A stretch of DNA of 64,000 nucleotides from contig NZ_JAGPXN010000021.1 in the NCBI RefSeq assembly GCF_018070575.1, positions 1 through 64,000 on the forward strand, given 5' to 3'. The notes beneath the pieces are model-generated. The model ran no database searches and had not been told where the DNA came from. It worked only from the letters and a program-made list of their open reading frames with translations. Shown in pieces: positions 8,574 to 20,000 of this stretch. A program made the position numbers and the translations under genes. The first letter of the stretch is position 1. Every line of letters starts with the position of its first letter. This DNA is from Micromonospora sp. C31 (lineage in GTDB: Bacteria > Actinomycetota > Actinomycetes > Mycobacteriales > Micromonosporaceae).

Positions 8574-11528
8574 GTGAATATCGAGGCCGAGACCGCAACC
8601 GGCGAGGGAAAGGTGTCGGCCGGCTTCCCGCCAGGGTCGCAGGTACTCGTACGTGACGAGCAGTGGCTGATACGCAAGAGCACGTTCACCAGGCGCGACA
8701 GATGGATGATCGAGGTCACTGGGGTGTCGCCGTTCGTCCGCGGCGAGGAAGCCATCTTCTATCAGAGCCTCGACGACATCCGAATCCTCGATCCGCGCGA
8801 GACCAAGCTGGTGGCAGACGACTCGGCGAACCACCGGCGGGCCCGGCTGTTCCTGGAGGCGGTATTCCGCAAGACTGCGCTGCCCCAGACCGAGCACGGG
8901 CTCGCGCTCGCAGACGGGTTCCTGATGCATCCGCAGGTGCACCAACTGCGGCCGGCTGAGCTGGCGCTGTCGATGAAGAATCCGCAGCCTCGGATCCTGA
9001 TCGCGGACGTGGTGGGCCTGGGCAAGACCCTGGAGATCGGTATCTTGCTGGCCGAACTGATCCGACGCGGTCGCGGCGAGCGGATCCTCGTGGTGACGCC
9101 GCAGCACATCCTGGAGCAGTTCCAGCGGGAGATGTGGACGCGGTTCGCCATCCCGCTTGTCCGATTGGACTCGACCGGCATCCAGCGGGTGCAGCGTGAG
9201 ATTCCGGCGGGACGCAACCCGTTCGCGTACTTCAAGCGGGCGATCATCTCGGTGGACACGCTGAAGAGCGCCGTCTACGCCCATCACCTGGAGCAGACCG
9301 ACTGGGACGCCGTCGTCATCGACGAGTCGCACAACCTGGTCAACCGGGGCACCCAGAACAACGAGCTGGCCCGGTTGCTCGCTCGCAAGACCGACGCGCT
9401 GATCCTCGCGTCAGCCACGCCGCACAACGGCCGAGCAGAGTCGTTCGCCGAACTCATTCACATGCTGGACGAGGCCGCGATCGCCGATCCGAGCAACTAC
9501 GATGTCGACCAGCTTGAGCATCTCTACATCCGCCGGACGAAGACCTCGCCTGAGGTGCGCGACTCGCTGACCGGTTCCTGGCCGGATCGCGGGCCGTCGA
9601 CGCCAGTGCACGTTCAGGCCAGCGCGGCAGAGACCGCAGTCTTCGCGGAACTGATCGAGCGGTGGATCCCGGCCGAGGGCGGTACTTCGGTCAGCACACA
9701 TCAGCTGGTGCCGTATCAGCTGCTCAAGTCGTTCCTCTCCTCGCACCGGGCGTTGCTGGCGACAATCCGGACGCGGTTGAAGACGATCGCCACGTCCTTG
9801 GCCGAGAAGCCGGGCGATCAGGCGCGCCTTGCGGAGCGGACAGCGCTCCTGACGCTGCAGGAACTGACTGGGCACATCCAGGACGACGACGCGTCGAAGT
9901 TGACCGCCTTGGTGGCGCAGCTGCGTGAACTCGGCGTCGCACCGGGGTCGGACACCCGGGTTGTGATCTTCTCGGAACGCATCCCGACGCTCATCTGGCT
10001 GGCCGAGACCGTTCCCGCTGTGCTCGGGTTTCCAGCCACCGCCGAGGTCACCGATCGCAAACCCTGGACGGCTTTCAATGGCGCTGTGCAGGTCATGCAC
10101 CGCGAGTCGACCTCGGATGAGGAGCAACAGCGCATCGTCGAAGCGTTCGGCCTGCGTGACGCCCCAGTCCGGATGCTGTTCACCGGCGACATCGCCTCCG
10201 AGGGCGTCAACCTTCACCAGCAGTGCCACATCCTGATCCACTACGACCTGCCGTGGTCACTGATCCGAATCGAGCAGCGCAACGGCCGCATCGACCGCTA
10301 CGGGCAGAAGCACTCGCCGCAATTCCGGGCCTTGGTGCTCACCAGCAACCTGCCGTGGCGTACCGATCCGGAGTCCGGCGCCGCACGCAGCCTGGACGAC
10401 CGCCTGGTCGGTGAGAAGCTGCTGGCCCGCGAGGCCGAGGCCCACAAGATCGAGGGCTCGGCAGAGGCAGTGACCGGCCTATACCGGGCGCAAGAGGAAG
10501 AAGATCGCCTGATCAAGGATCTGGTCGCTGGCCGGACCGTGGAGCAGTCGATCAAGAAGTCCCGAGCGGGCCGGACCGGTTTCCTTGCCAAGCTCGTCGG
10601 TCAGGTCGGCGCGGTCCCGGAGCGCAAGGAAGTCCTCAGAGCGGAGGTGTTGACGCTCTTTTCCTCGACCGCGGACTACTTCGACGAGGGTCTCCGGCAG
10701 ATTTGCCGGCCCAACCCTGAGGACCAGCTGTCGCTGTACCGCGACGACAACGCCACCATCGCCTTCGAGCCGCCAGCTGATCTGCTCTACCGGCTGCGGT
10801 CGCTGCCCAGGTCGTACCTGAAGGAGCAGCAGATCCTGCCGGGGCCGGATTCTCCCGGGCGTCTGCGTATAACCTTCTCCAAGGATCTCGCCGATGCCCG
10901 GCTGACGGTGGCGCGGGAGAGTTCAGACTCGCAGTGGCCGACGGTCTCCTACGTGACCGACGTACATCCGGTGCTGGACTGGCTCACCGACAAGGTGCTC
11001 GTCGAGGTCGGCCGGCACGAGGCGCCGGTCCTGGCTGCAGCCGTGACCGAGCCGGTCTTCCTTGTGCAGGGCATCGCCTCGAACCGGCTAGGCCGGCCGA
11101 CCATCGTCAAGTGGATGGCGGCCACCGGCCTGCCAAATGACCCCAGGACCGTCGAGATTACTCCTGAGCTGCTGGCCGAGTTCGGTCTCGGGCCACGGAT
11201 GCCGGCCCGCGCCGTCCCGCGGGACTTGGACGGGCTGACGAAGATGGTGCCGGAGGCGATCGAGGAGGCGCGCCGCTACTTCGGCGAGATCGAGGGCGGT
11301 TACCGTGCCGACATCAAGCGGACCCTGGAGCCCTACCGGGACAAGGTCGGCAAATGGAAGCAGGAAGCGCTGTTCGCCGGGCCGCGACCGGATCACCGGC
11401 AGGTCGACAGCACCGCCGAGCGCCTGATTCAGCTGGTGGCATCGCTGGAATCGGTCGGGGCGCCGATGTTGCGCCTCTTAGCAGTGCTGGAACCGCTCGC
11501 CGACGGGGTGAAGGGGACACAGGGATGA
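8574..11528 (+). CDS. SNF2/RapA-type helicase, defence operon gene 1
   Basis: A 984-residue superfamily 2 ATPase. The Walker A is ADVVGLGKT (from about residue 144), Walker B is DESH (about 250-253), the motif III region is LASATPHNGR, and motif VI is QRNGRIDRYGQ (from about 568). This is the RapA/DrmD-like branch of SNF2 enzymes, which translocate on DNA rather than unwind it. The C-terminal 400 residues have no assigned domain. In class 1 DISARM a SNF2-like protein (DrmD) is encoded first, followed by an adenine methylase, and the same order occurs here. The sequence differs from the DrmD I remember, so I withhold that name. The GTG start has GAGGAGCGGGG upstream. The stop overlaps the methyltransferase start (ATGA). 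Confidence 0.85.
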   Translation: MNIEAETATGEGKVSAGFPPGSQVLVRDEQWLIRKSTFTRRDRWMIEVTGVSPFVRGEEAIFYQSLDDIRILDPRETKLVADDSANHRRARLFLEAVFRKTALPQTEHGLALADGFLMHPQVHQLRPAELALSMKNPQPRILIADVVGLGKTLEIGILLAELIRRGRGERILVVTPQHILEQFQREMWTRFAIPLVRLDSTGIQRVQREIPAGRNPFAYFKRAIISVDTLKSAVYAHHLEQTDWDAVVIDESHNLVNRGTQNNELARLLARKTDALILASATPHNGRAESFAELIHMLDEAAIADPSNYDVDQLEHLYIRRTKTSPEVRDSLTGSWPDRGPSTPVHVQASAAETAVFAELIERWIPAEGGTSVSTHQLVPYQLLKSFLSSHRALLATIRTRLKTIATSLAEKPGDQARLAERTALLTLQELTGHIQDDDASKLTALVAQLRELGVAPGSDTRVVIFSERIPTLIWLAETVPAVLGFPATAEVTDRKPWTAFNGAVQVMHRESTSDEEQQRIVEAFGLRDAPVRMLFTGDIASEGVNLHQQCHILIHYDLPWSLIRIEQRNGRIDRYGQKHSPQFRALVLTSNLPWRTDPESGAARSLDDRLVGEKLLAREAEAHKIEGSAEAVTGLYRAQEEEDRLIKDLVAGRTVEQSIKKSRAGRTGFLAKLVGQVGAVPERKEVLRAEVLTLFSSTADYFDEGLRQICRPNPEDQLSLYRDDNATIAFEPPADLLYRLRSLPRSYLKEQQILPGPDSPGRLRITFSKDLADARLTVARESSDSQWPTVSYVTDVHPVLDWLTDKVLVEVGRHEAPVLAAAVTEPVFLVQGIASNRLGRPTIVKWMAATGLPNDPRTVEITPELLAEFGLGPRMPARAVPRDLDGLTKMVPEAIEEARRYFGEIEGGYRADIKRTLEPYRDKVGKWKQEALFAGPRPDHRQVDSTAERLIQLVASLESVGAPMLRLLAVLEPLADGVKGTQG

Positions 11529-14500
11529 GCCGCGACTACGACTCACTCACCAACCGGGGCGAGTACCTCTCCGCGCACTACCTGGCCGAGGACCTGGACA
11601 CCGACCTGCGGAAAGGGATCTTCGCGGTATGGACCGGGCGCGAAGGCGACGAGAACGACCCCCGCCGTACGCCGCGCGAGCTGATCCGTGGTCTGCGCGG
11701 CAGCTACCTCGGCGAGGACGGGCGGTCCTACTTCGCCGCTGTGGCCGAGGCCGACGGCGGCGGCCCGATCCGTCTAGCCACCTACAACAACCCGGAGTGG
11801 CGCAAACGCCTGACCGAGTGGCACCAGGAGATACTGCGAGCCCTCGGCTTCGACCCTGCACCGGTCGAACTCGTCGCGCATCGGGCCGGCCGCGACCACA
11901 CCGTCACCGTCGCGCTGCACACCGACGAGATCATTGCGATCGACTGCGGCTGGACAGGCAACGCCGACGCGGCCCTCGACCCGAACGGTGCCGGGCGCCT
12001 GCTGCATCCCCTGCACGTCAGCGGATCAGAAAAGTACGAGAGCGGCGCCGCGCTCGCGTCGTGGCTGTTCCAGAGCGAGATCGGCGGTCCCGGCGGCACC
12101 CACCCGCGTTTCGTCCTGCTGCTGCACGGCGGCGTGATCATCCTCGCCGACCGCGGCACCTGGGCCGAGGGGCGCTATCTCGCCGCGAACCTCGACACGG
12201 CGTTGGAACGCTACGACCGGACCCAGACCGGCGAACTGTCGACCATCGCCGCTCTGTTCAGCCGCGACATGCTGCGCCCCGGCGACAACGATCCGACCCG
12301 CCGCATCGACGTACTGCTGAAGAACTCCAGCACCAACGCCGTCGGCGTCTCCAAGGAACTGCGGCACGGCCTGCAACGCTCCGTCGAGATCCTCGCCAAC
12401 GAGGTTCTGCTCCGCATGGCGGAGCCGGGCAACAACGTACGCCCGGAGGACATCGAGAGCCCGAAGCTGCCGTTCGCCCGGGAGCTGACCCGCGAGTGCC
12501 TGCGGTACCTCTACCGGGTCCTCTTCCTGCTCTACGCCGAGGCCCGGCCCGAGCTGGGCATCCTGCCGACCGACGACGACAGCTACGAGAGCGGCTACTC
12601 GATGGCCCGGCTGCGGGAGCTGTGCGCCCTCGACGAAGAGCTCGTCGAGGAGGAATCGAGAAACGGCTTCCATCTGTACGCGTCCCTCGATCTGTTGTTC
12701 AACAAGGTCAACTTCGGGCACCGGCAGTACGGCACCGAACCCGACGACGACCTCCCCGGCGATGACGAGGCGACCCGCAAGGAGAAGGCCGAACGCCGCA
12801 GCGAAGATCACGGACTGCGGTTCGAAGCGCTGCGCAGCACCCTGCTCGAACCGGGCGCCATCCGGCTGATCGGCACCCGCACCCTCGACCCGCGCAGCGA
12901 CGAGGATGAGGATCCGCGCTGGCTCGACCTACGGCCCCGGAACGCCGCCCTGCACCAAGTGCTGCGCCTGCTCACCATGAAACAGGGCAAGAAGGGCGAG
13001 CGCGGCGGCTTCGTCTCCTACCGTAACCTCGGCATCAACCAGCTCGGCGCCGTCTACGAGGGCCTGATGTCCTACACCGGCATCATCGCCGACGAGGAAC
13101 TCTGCGAGGTCGCCCGCGAAGGGAACCCAGACGAGGGCTCGTGGCTGGTGCCCGCCCACCGCCAGCAGGACTACCCGGACGAGACGCTGGTCCGCTACAA
13201 CGAGGCCGACGCCCGGCACGGCCTGCGCGGCGTCAAGAAGTACGCAAAGGGCTCGTTCGTCTACCGGCTATCCGGCCGTGAGCGGGAGACCTCCGCCTCG
13301 TACTACACGCCGGAGTCACTGACCAAGGTCACGGTTGAGCTGGCGCTCAAGGAGCGGCTCGACCAGGAACGCGACGCGGGCGGCCACCCGATCAAGACCC
13401 GGGCGGCGGCGTTGCTGTCGTACCGGCTCTGCGAACCAGCGCTCGGCTCCGGCGCGTTCCTCAACGAGGCGATTAACCAGGTCGCCGAAGAATACCTGCG
13501 CCGCCGGCAGGACGAACTGGGACGGTCCATCCCGTCCGGGCAGGTGCTCACCGAGAAACAGCGGGTCAAGGCCTACATCGCTCTGCACAACGCATACGGC
13601 GTCGACCTCAACCCGACCGGCGTCGAGTTGGCCGAGGTCTCGCTGTGGCTCAATACCATGCACCCGGGCATGCTCGCGCCTTGGTTCGGCCTGCATCTGC
13701 GGCGCGGGAACTCGCTCATCGGCGCCCGGCGCTCGATCTACGCTGCCGACGACGTCTGCTCCACCGCAAAGGAGTGGCTCAAGGCCAAGGGAACCCTGGC
13801 CCCGACTCCGCTGCCGATGCGCGATGAGTACGGCAACCCTCAGCCGCTGCCGGCCAACGCTGTGCACCAGTTTCTCTTGCCCACGCCGGGCTGGGCCGCT
13901 GTCGCCGGCAACACCGAGGCAAAACAGCTTTCTACCGACCAGAACAAGAAGCTCGCGGACTGGAAGAAGGGCATCCTCCAGCGGCCGACGCGGAACATCT
14001 CACATCTTAAGGCGGACGGCACCCCGAAACTGGTCGCCCGCACCCAGCAGCCGCAGCAGGAGAAGCCGTCCCAGTTCACCCGGCTCCGCGACGCCGCCCG
14101 GCGAGTCGAGTTTCTCTGGGCCGCGGTCGTCAAGCGGATGGACATGTCCGAGCAGAACATCGCCCGGCGGATCCCGATCTGGGGAGCTGGGACGGACGAT
14201 CCCGAGTACGGCTTCCTGCACCGGCAAGAGCGATCAACACCCAAGGAGGACGTGCTCCGGGACCTCTTCGAGGCAGTCGACACCCCGTACTGGCGACTGA
14301 AGCTGGTCATGGACGCCTGGTGTGCCCTCTGGTTCTGGCCGGCTGACCAGGCCGGGCTACTCGACGGCACCGACGAGGAGTACGAGATCAGCGGCAGCAT
14401 CGTCCGTGACAGCCTCGCCAGCCTGATCAACATCACAGTCCCGGGAACCGAACCACCAGCCGAGCTGCCGCAGCAGGAACCAAACGCTGCGGTCGCGCCC

Positions 14501-17035
14501 TCGGCGCCTGCTGCCCGGCGCATGATCTCGCGCCCGATGACGCTCTTTCCCATGAACGGCGATCAGACGAGCCTCGACGACCTTGGTTGGGGTCTGGAGC
14601 CCGAGCCGGCGCACGTGCCGCAGCAGCCCCAGAAGAAGGCGCCGAAGGCCCCAAAGTCCTCGGCACCGACACTGCGCAGAGCCATCCCCCTGAAGAATCT
14701 CGACGACTGGCTCGACTTCCTCGAAGCAGTCCTCGGCACCGCCGACGTCCCGCAGAACAGTTTCCTCGACGCGTACGACACGCTCGACAAGCTAAAGGAT
14801 TTCGAGAAGTCCCTGTCCGGATTCTTGAACATGGACACCAAGCCGCCGGAAGACAGGTTCCCGTGGCTGCGGGTCGTCCGGGACATCGCTGAGCGGCAGG
14901 GCTTCCTGCACTGGGAGCTAGAGTTCGCGCTGATTTTTGCCGAGAGGGGCGGCTTCGACCTTCAGGTAGGTAACCCGCCGTGGGTCCGGCCCCGTTGGGA
15001 CTCCGACGCCGTGATGGCCGAGTACGAGCCTTGGTTCAAACTTGCCGACCGCCCGTCCGAGTCCGACAAGGAGCGCCAACGGCGGCAACTCCTTCAGCGG
15101 CCTCCGGTCAAGGCCTTCGTTCTCGACGAGTTGACCAGCAACAGCGCGACGGTGGCGTTCACCAGTTCGTCACAGACGTATCCGCTGCTAGCGGGCACCC
15201 AGCCGGACCTCTACCGCGCCTTCATGTGCCAGGTGTGGGCGCATACCTCTCCACTCGGAACCTCCGGCATGCTGCACCCAGACACCCACTTCGCTGGCGA
15301 GAAGGAAGGACCGCTGCGCGCGGCGGCCTACCACCGACTCCGCATTCACGGAGACTTCGTGAACGCCGGTCAGCGTTTCTTTCCGGAGCCGGTGGGCCAT
15401 ACCGCTCACTTCGGCGTTCACATCTATGGGCAGCCCCAAGAGATCAGGTTCGACCACCTGTCGTGGCTGGTATCGGCGGACGCGTTGCGGCTCTCCGCCG
15501 ATCATGACGGCTCTGGTGAGGTGCCGGGTATCCGGTTCATGAACCGCGAGTTCGATGAGCGACCGCATCGATCCCGGGTCGTCACCGTGAACGAACAGGT
15601 CCTCACTGTTTGGCGCAAACTGCTTGACGAGGAAGAGCGGCTGCTCAGCCACGCCCGTCTGCTCTTCCCGGTAAGTACCGCCGAGGCATCGGCGATTGAG
15701 GCCCTAGCCGCCTATCCACTCCGTCTTGGGTCGCTTGAACCGCAGATTTCTCGAGGTTTCGATGAAGCCGGTGCCAAGAAGACAAGACTGATCGACTACA
15801 ACAGGGAAGACGTACACACCGGACTCGCGTATCAGCCGAGTAGTTGGAGTGAAGTCATCCTGAAGGGGACCCAACTGGGTCCCGCCACGCCCGTCTTCAA
15901 ACGACACGACGCCAACACCAACGACCCATACGGTGTGAACCTCGTCAGCTTACCGCCGGACTACATACCCGACACCGCATATGTGAGGGTGGCCGAACGC
16001 GCGGAGGCTTATCGGCAAGCCCACGATCGTTGGATTGATCACTCCGAGTTGGCACGGCTCCGCTCCGATGTCGAAGCTCTCCGCGACGCACGGGCATTGA
16101 TAGCCGAGGTGGAGGACATCCCTGAGTCGGACGTCGACCCGGAGAAGGTGGACGCCATCCTGATCCAGAAGTCGCGCCGACCGTACGTCGACTTTCACCG
16201 GGTAGCTTGGCGTCGCCAGATTGCCCCGAACAGCGAACGTGCCCTCTACGCCGCCCTCCTCCCGCCGGGGCCTGCCCATATCGACGCCATGCACACCTTG
16301 ACGATGCCGAATAACCGTCTCAATGTCCTGGTGGGAGGATTTTGGGCGTCTTTGCCGCTTGACTATTTCCTCCGGGCGACCGGTCGAGGAGACCTGCGCG
16401 TCGCTGGCGCCAAGGCTTTGCCGGCACCCGACGAGGATCATCCGTTTGCCCGTGCTCTCCTCCTTCGGACGCTTCGGCTCAACTGCCTGACCTCGGCGTA
16501 CCGTGACCTTTGGGCTGAGATCTACGACTCGGAGTGGGAAGGCAACGAGGCTTGGGCGCTGGATTGGGCTGGGGCAAGCCCGCTGGCCGAGGTCGACCCG
16601 GAATGGACCTCGAAAACGCCGTTGCGGAGTGAACGAGACCGGCGGGCTGCATTGGTAGAGATCGACGCTCTTGTGGCTGTGTGGCTGGGAATGAGCGCTG
16701 ACGCGCTTATCGCCGCCTACCGCGGGCGTTTCCCAGTGCTTCAAAAGTTCGAAGCGGCAAGCTGGTTCGATGCGAACGGCTGGAAGTTCGCCGATTATGC
16801 CCGGACAATCGGTCAGCGACAAACCAAAGAAACCTGGGCACAGTTCGAGGCTTACCAGAACGACAAGGCCGAGCCGAAGACTGTCGCACCTCCGGAGGGC
16901 TTCACGCCGCCGTTCTACAAGGCGGACCGGGTGGCTGAGATGACAGCGGCGCACGCGGTGTTCCAGGCTCGGCTGGATGCGGCGATCGCTCGCGGCGAGT
17001 GGGATCCGGTCGCGCGGAAGGCGGCGAAGCAGTGA
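11525..17035 (+). CDS. Giant Eco57I-like adenine DNA methyltransferase
   Basis: An 1836-residue class I SAM-dependent DNA methyltransferase. Motif I is EPALGSGAFLNEA (from about residue 636), then YGVDLNPTGVELAEVSLWLN, and the catalytic NPPW of N6-adenine enzymes is at about 1150. About 500 residues separate motif I from NPPW, much more than in simple enzymes, and include a Pro/Lys linker near residue 1040. The N-terminal 600 residues probably contact the partner helicases or DNA. No nuclease motif is evident. It would mark host DNA so that the operon's helicases/nuclease act on unmodified phage DNA, as in DISARM or BREX; that role is inferred. It overlaps both neighbours by 4 nt. The in-frame extension upstream to 11354 lies inside the previous gene and is rejected. 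Confidence 0.9.
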   Translation: MSRDYDSLTNRGEYLSAHYLAEDLDTDLRKGIFAVWTGREGDENDPRRTPRELIRGLRGSYLGEDGRSYFAAVAEADGGGPIRLATYNNPEWRKRLTEWHQEILRALGFDPAPVELVAHRAGRDHTVTVALHTDEIIAIDCGWTGNADAALDPNGAGRLLHPLHVSGSEKYESGAALASWLFQSEIGGPGGTHPRFVLLLHGGVIILADRGTWAEGRYLAANLDTALERYDRTQTGELSTIAALFSRDMLRPGDNDPTRRIDVLLKNSSTNAVGVSKELRHGLQRSVEILANEVLLRMAEPGNNVRPEDIESPKLPFARELTRECLRYLYRVLFLLYAEARPELGILPTDDDSYESGYSMARLRELCALDEELVEEESRNGFHLYASLDLLFNKVNFGHRQYGTEPDDDLPGDDEATRKEKAERRSEDHGLRFEALRSTLLEPGAIRLIGTRTLDPRSDEDEDPRWLDLRPRNAALHQVLRLLTMKQGKKGERGGFVSYRNLGINQLGAVYEGLMSYTGIIADEELCEVAREGNPDEGSWLVPAHRQQDYPDETLVRYNEADARHGLRGVKKYAKGSFVYRLSGRERETSASYYTPESLTKVTVELALKERLDQERDAGGHPIKTRAAALLSYRLCEPALGSGAFLNEAINQVAEEYLRRRQDELGRSIPSGQVLTEKQRVKAYIALHNAYGVDLNPTGVELAEVSLWLNTMHPGMLAPWFGLHLRRGNSLIGARRSIYAADDVCSTAKEWLKAKGTLAPTPLPMRDEYGNPQPLPANAVHQFLLPTPGWAAVAGNTEAKQLSTDQNKKLADWKKGILQRPTRNISHLKADGTPKLVARTQQPQQEKPSQFTRLRDAARRVEFLWAAVVKRMDMSEQNIARRIPIWGAGTDDPEYGFLHRQERSTPKEDVLRDLFEAVDTPYWRLKLVMDAWCALWFWPADQAGLLDGTDEEYEISGSIVRDSLASLINITVPGTEPPAELPQQEPNAAVAPSAPAARRMISRPMTLFPMNGDQTSLDDLGWGLEPEPAHVPQQPQKKAPKAPKSSAPTLRRAIPLKNLDDWLDFLEAVLGTADVPQNSFLDAYDTLDKLKDFEKSLSGFLNMDTKPPEDRFPWLRVVRDIAERQGFLHWELEFALIFAERGGFDLQVGNPPWVRPRWDSDAVMAEYEPWFKLADRPSESDKERQRRQLLQRPPVKAFVLDELTSNSATVAFTSSSQTYPLLAGTQPDLYRAFMCQVWAHTSPLGTSGMLHPDTHFAGEKEGPLRAAAYHRLRIHGDFVNAGQRFFPEPVGHTAHFGVHIYGQPQEIRFDHLSWLVSADALRLSADHDGSGEVPGIRFMNREFDERPHRSRVVTVNEQVLTVWRKLLDEEERLLSHARLLFPVSTAEASAIEALAAYPLRLGSLEPQISRGFDEAGAKKTRLIDYNREDVHTGLAYQPSSWSEVILKGTQLGPATPVFKRHDANTNDPYGVNLVSLPPDYIPDTAYVRVAERAEAYRQAHDRWIDHSELARLRSDVEALRDARALIAEVEDIPESDVDPEKVDAILIQKSRRPYVDFHRVAWRRQIAPNSERALYAALLPPGPAHIDAMHTLTMPNNRLNVLVGGFWASLPLDYFLRATGRGDLRVAGAKALPAPDEDHPFARALLLRTLRLNCLTSAYRDLWAEIYDSEWEGNEAWALDWAGASPLAEVDPEWTSKTPLRSERDRRAALVEIDALVAVWLGMSADALIAAYRGRFPVLQKFEAASWFDANGWKFADYARTIGQRQTKETWAQFEAYQNDKAEPKTVAPPEGFTPPFYKADRVAEMTAAHAVFQARLDAAIARGEWDPVARKAAKQ

Positions 17036-20000
17036 GGCCGACCCTGGAGGCGCGCGGGCTGAAGGAGAGCCTGCTGCAGTACCTGTCGACCACCTACGCG
17101 CTGGCCGACGAAGGTGCCCGGGAGGCGCTGCACCGATTCCTCGGCAACGAAACGTCGGGGATGTTCCGTGGGCCGTTCCTGCGGATCAGGACTCCGTTCA
17201 CCACGGCGGCGCCGGGTTGGGAGCAGCATCTGGAGTGGCGGCGGGAGGGCTGGACGCCGTACGCCCATCAGGCTCGGGCTTTTGCCCGGTTGAGCTCGGC
17301 GAATGGTCACGCGCCGGAGCCGACGCTGGTCACCACGGGCACAGGCTCCGGTAAGACGGAGTCGTTCCTCTACCCGATCCTCGATCACTGTCGCCGGGAG
17401 CGGGCGGCCGGGCGGTCCGGGGTGAAGGCGTTGCTGCTGTACCCGATGAACGCGCTCGCCACCGACCAGGCGCAGCGGATCAACGAGCTGCTTCTCGGGC
17501 ACCGCGACGAGCTGGGCGCCCTGACGGCCGGTCTCTACATCGGTGACCGGGCCGCGATCCAGTACGAGCGGGTCTACACCCGCAGGCAGGACATCCAGCT
17601 GACCCCGCCGGACATCCTGATCACCAACTACAAGATGCTCGATCTGCTCCTTCAACGAGTCGACGACGCGCCACTGTGGCAGGACGCGGACCTACGGTAC
17701 GTAGTGGTGGACGAGTTTCACACCTACGACGGCGCGCAGGGCACCGACGTCGCGATGCTGCTGCGCCGGCTCGCCTCCGTCGTGGGCGCCGGCGAGGAGG
17801 GCCGCCCGCTGGGCCCGATCTGCCCGGTGGCTACCTCGGCGACGCTCGCCTCGGCTTCAGACGAGCGAGCCACGGAGGACCTGTTGAAGGTCGCGACCGC
17901 GGTGTTCGGCACGGAGTTCACCTCCGAGGCGATCATCGGTGAGAACCGGCTCACCATCGACGATTTCATCCCTCTTCACGACATCGAGCCCCTACCGACC
18001 CCGACGCCTGACGAGCTGCTCGCTTTGCCGGACCCCACCACCGGCGATGATGCGTTACTGCTGCTGGCTAACGCGGTGACCGGTGTCGAAGACCTAAATC
18101 AGGTCGAACTCGGGAAACGCCTCAAGCGGCACCTGTTCACGAAGGCGCTGCTCATCGCTCTCGAGGGCGATGTGAAAAGTGGCCCGGACGTGCTGCGGCT
18201 GATGTGGCGTGCCGGCGCGCAGAGCTGGTCGTCGGCGATCACTCGGCAGCCGGAGAAGGCCGCTGCGGCGCTGGCCAGGTTCGTGGCGCTGCTCTCGTAC
18301 GCCCGTGATCCTCAGTCTCCGCCCGGCGAGCTCCGGCCGTTCGTGCATGTCGAGGTGCATCAGTGGGCTCGGGCGGTGACCCGGCTGTTGCGTGGGGTGT
18401 TGCCGTGGCCGAAGGCGGAGTTCCGGTGGGACGTCGCCGGGACCCGCGATCCCGGCACCGATCAGGGCGTCGTGACGGTACCCGTGACGACCGCGACCGC
18501 CGGGCAGGCCGCGAACCTGTTCCTGCCGGCGGTCTACTGCCGGGAGTGTGGTCGCTCCGGCTGGGCGGTCTTCTCGCCGGAGAGCGACGACTGGGATGTC
18601 CAGTTCGACAGCTACAAGATCCGCCGGGCCTCGACGGGGCAGGACAAGGTCCGGATCCGCTACCTGATTGCGGCCACCGACCGGGAGGCCGCCGAGGGCG
18701 CCGGCCGCAACACGATGCGCGACGCCGGCCAGCGTGTCGGAGCACCGTTGGCGTCACAGGGCCCTGGTGGGACGCTGATGGTGCTGGACGCCGTCCGGCA
18801 GCGGCTGCGGCTGCCGGACCCGGGCTCCGACTACAACGAGGACGGGCAGCCCGCACTGACCGCGCGGGATTCGACCTTTTTGCTGGTCAACCTTGGTTCG
18901 ACGGCCAACACGGCCGCGGCGGAGGACTGGTGCCCGGCGTGCGGTGAGCGCAACGCCATCCGCTTCCTCGGCACCGGTGCGGCCGCTCTGGCCGCGGCGG
19001 CCATCACGCAGCTGTTCACCGCTGGTGAGCTGGACAAGGAGGCGTTCGAGGACAAGACCCTCATGTTCAACGACTCGGTCCAGGACGCGGCGCACCGGGC
19101 CGGTTTCGTGGCGAACCGGTCGTACACCTTCTCGCTGCGGGCGTTGCTCGCCGCGCACCTGCGCCAGGAGTCCGCCACCGCTCTGAACGACCTGATCGCC
19201 GACGTGGTGTCGGCGACGACCGATCCGCAGACCCTCGCTGCGGTCGTACCTCCGGATCTGCATGGCCTGCTCGGTGTCGACCGCCTGCTGTCCGGCCGCG
19301 GACGTGGTGGCGATATCGCAACCTGGCAGTTGATCGGGCAGCGGCTGGCGTTCGAGACGCTGATGGAGTTCGGGTTCCGCTCCCGCAACGGCCGCACGCT
19401 GGAGCTCACCCGCACCGCGGCGGCGCACATCCACCTCGCCGATCCGGCCGCCGTCACGGCGATGGTCAAGGAGATCCACCTCGATCTGGGCCGGGACGGC
19501 CTGCCGATCATGGAGGCCGACGACGCCACCTACCTGGGTTTCGTCCGGGTATTTCTGGAACGGCTTCGCAGCCGCGGCGCTGTCTCGCACAAGTGGCTGA
19601 GCAAGTACATCGACGAGGCTGGGACGAGCCGGTACTTCATCTGGGGACAGCGTCCGCAGGGCATGCGAGCGTTCCCGAACCGGGTCGCGGCGCCGAAGTT
19701 CCTGCTCGCGGCGCCGAAGAACGGCAGTGACTTCGACGTCGCCTCCGGCCGGCTGTCCTGGTACGAGCGGTGGGCGGGACGCACCCTCGACCTGTCGCGG
19801 GAGGTCATCCCGGAGTTCTGGCACCGGCTGCTGCCTGAGCTGGCCTCGGTTGGGCTGTTGTCCGTTCGTACCCCGAATGATTCCTCCGCCCGCATCTACG
19901 GCCTGCAGCCGGGCAACATCGAAGCCCTGCTGCTGGACGACGGCCAGGTGCGGGAGGCTTTCGTACGCTGCCCGGTCTGTTTCTGGGAGCAGACGGTGCA

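Noticed and set aside
8235..9332. Antisense frame of 365 codons over the SNF2-type gene
   Set aside because: Opposite to a gene with full helicase motifs; no family-like sequence or ribosome site.
8574..11528. Naming the SNF2-type gene drmD outright
   Set aside because: The Walker A context (ADVVGLGKTLE) and N-terminus differ from the DrmD sequences I remember; only the fold class and gene order agree, so a profile search is needed.
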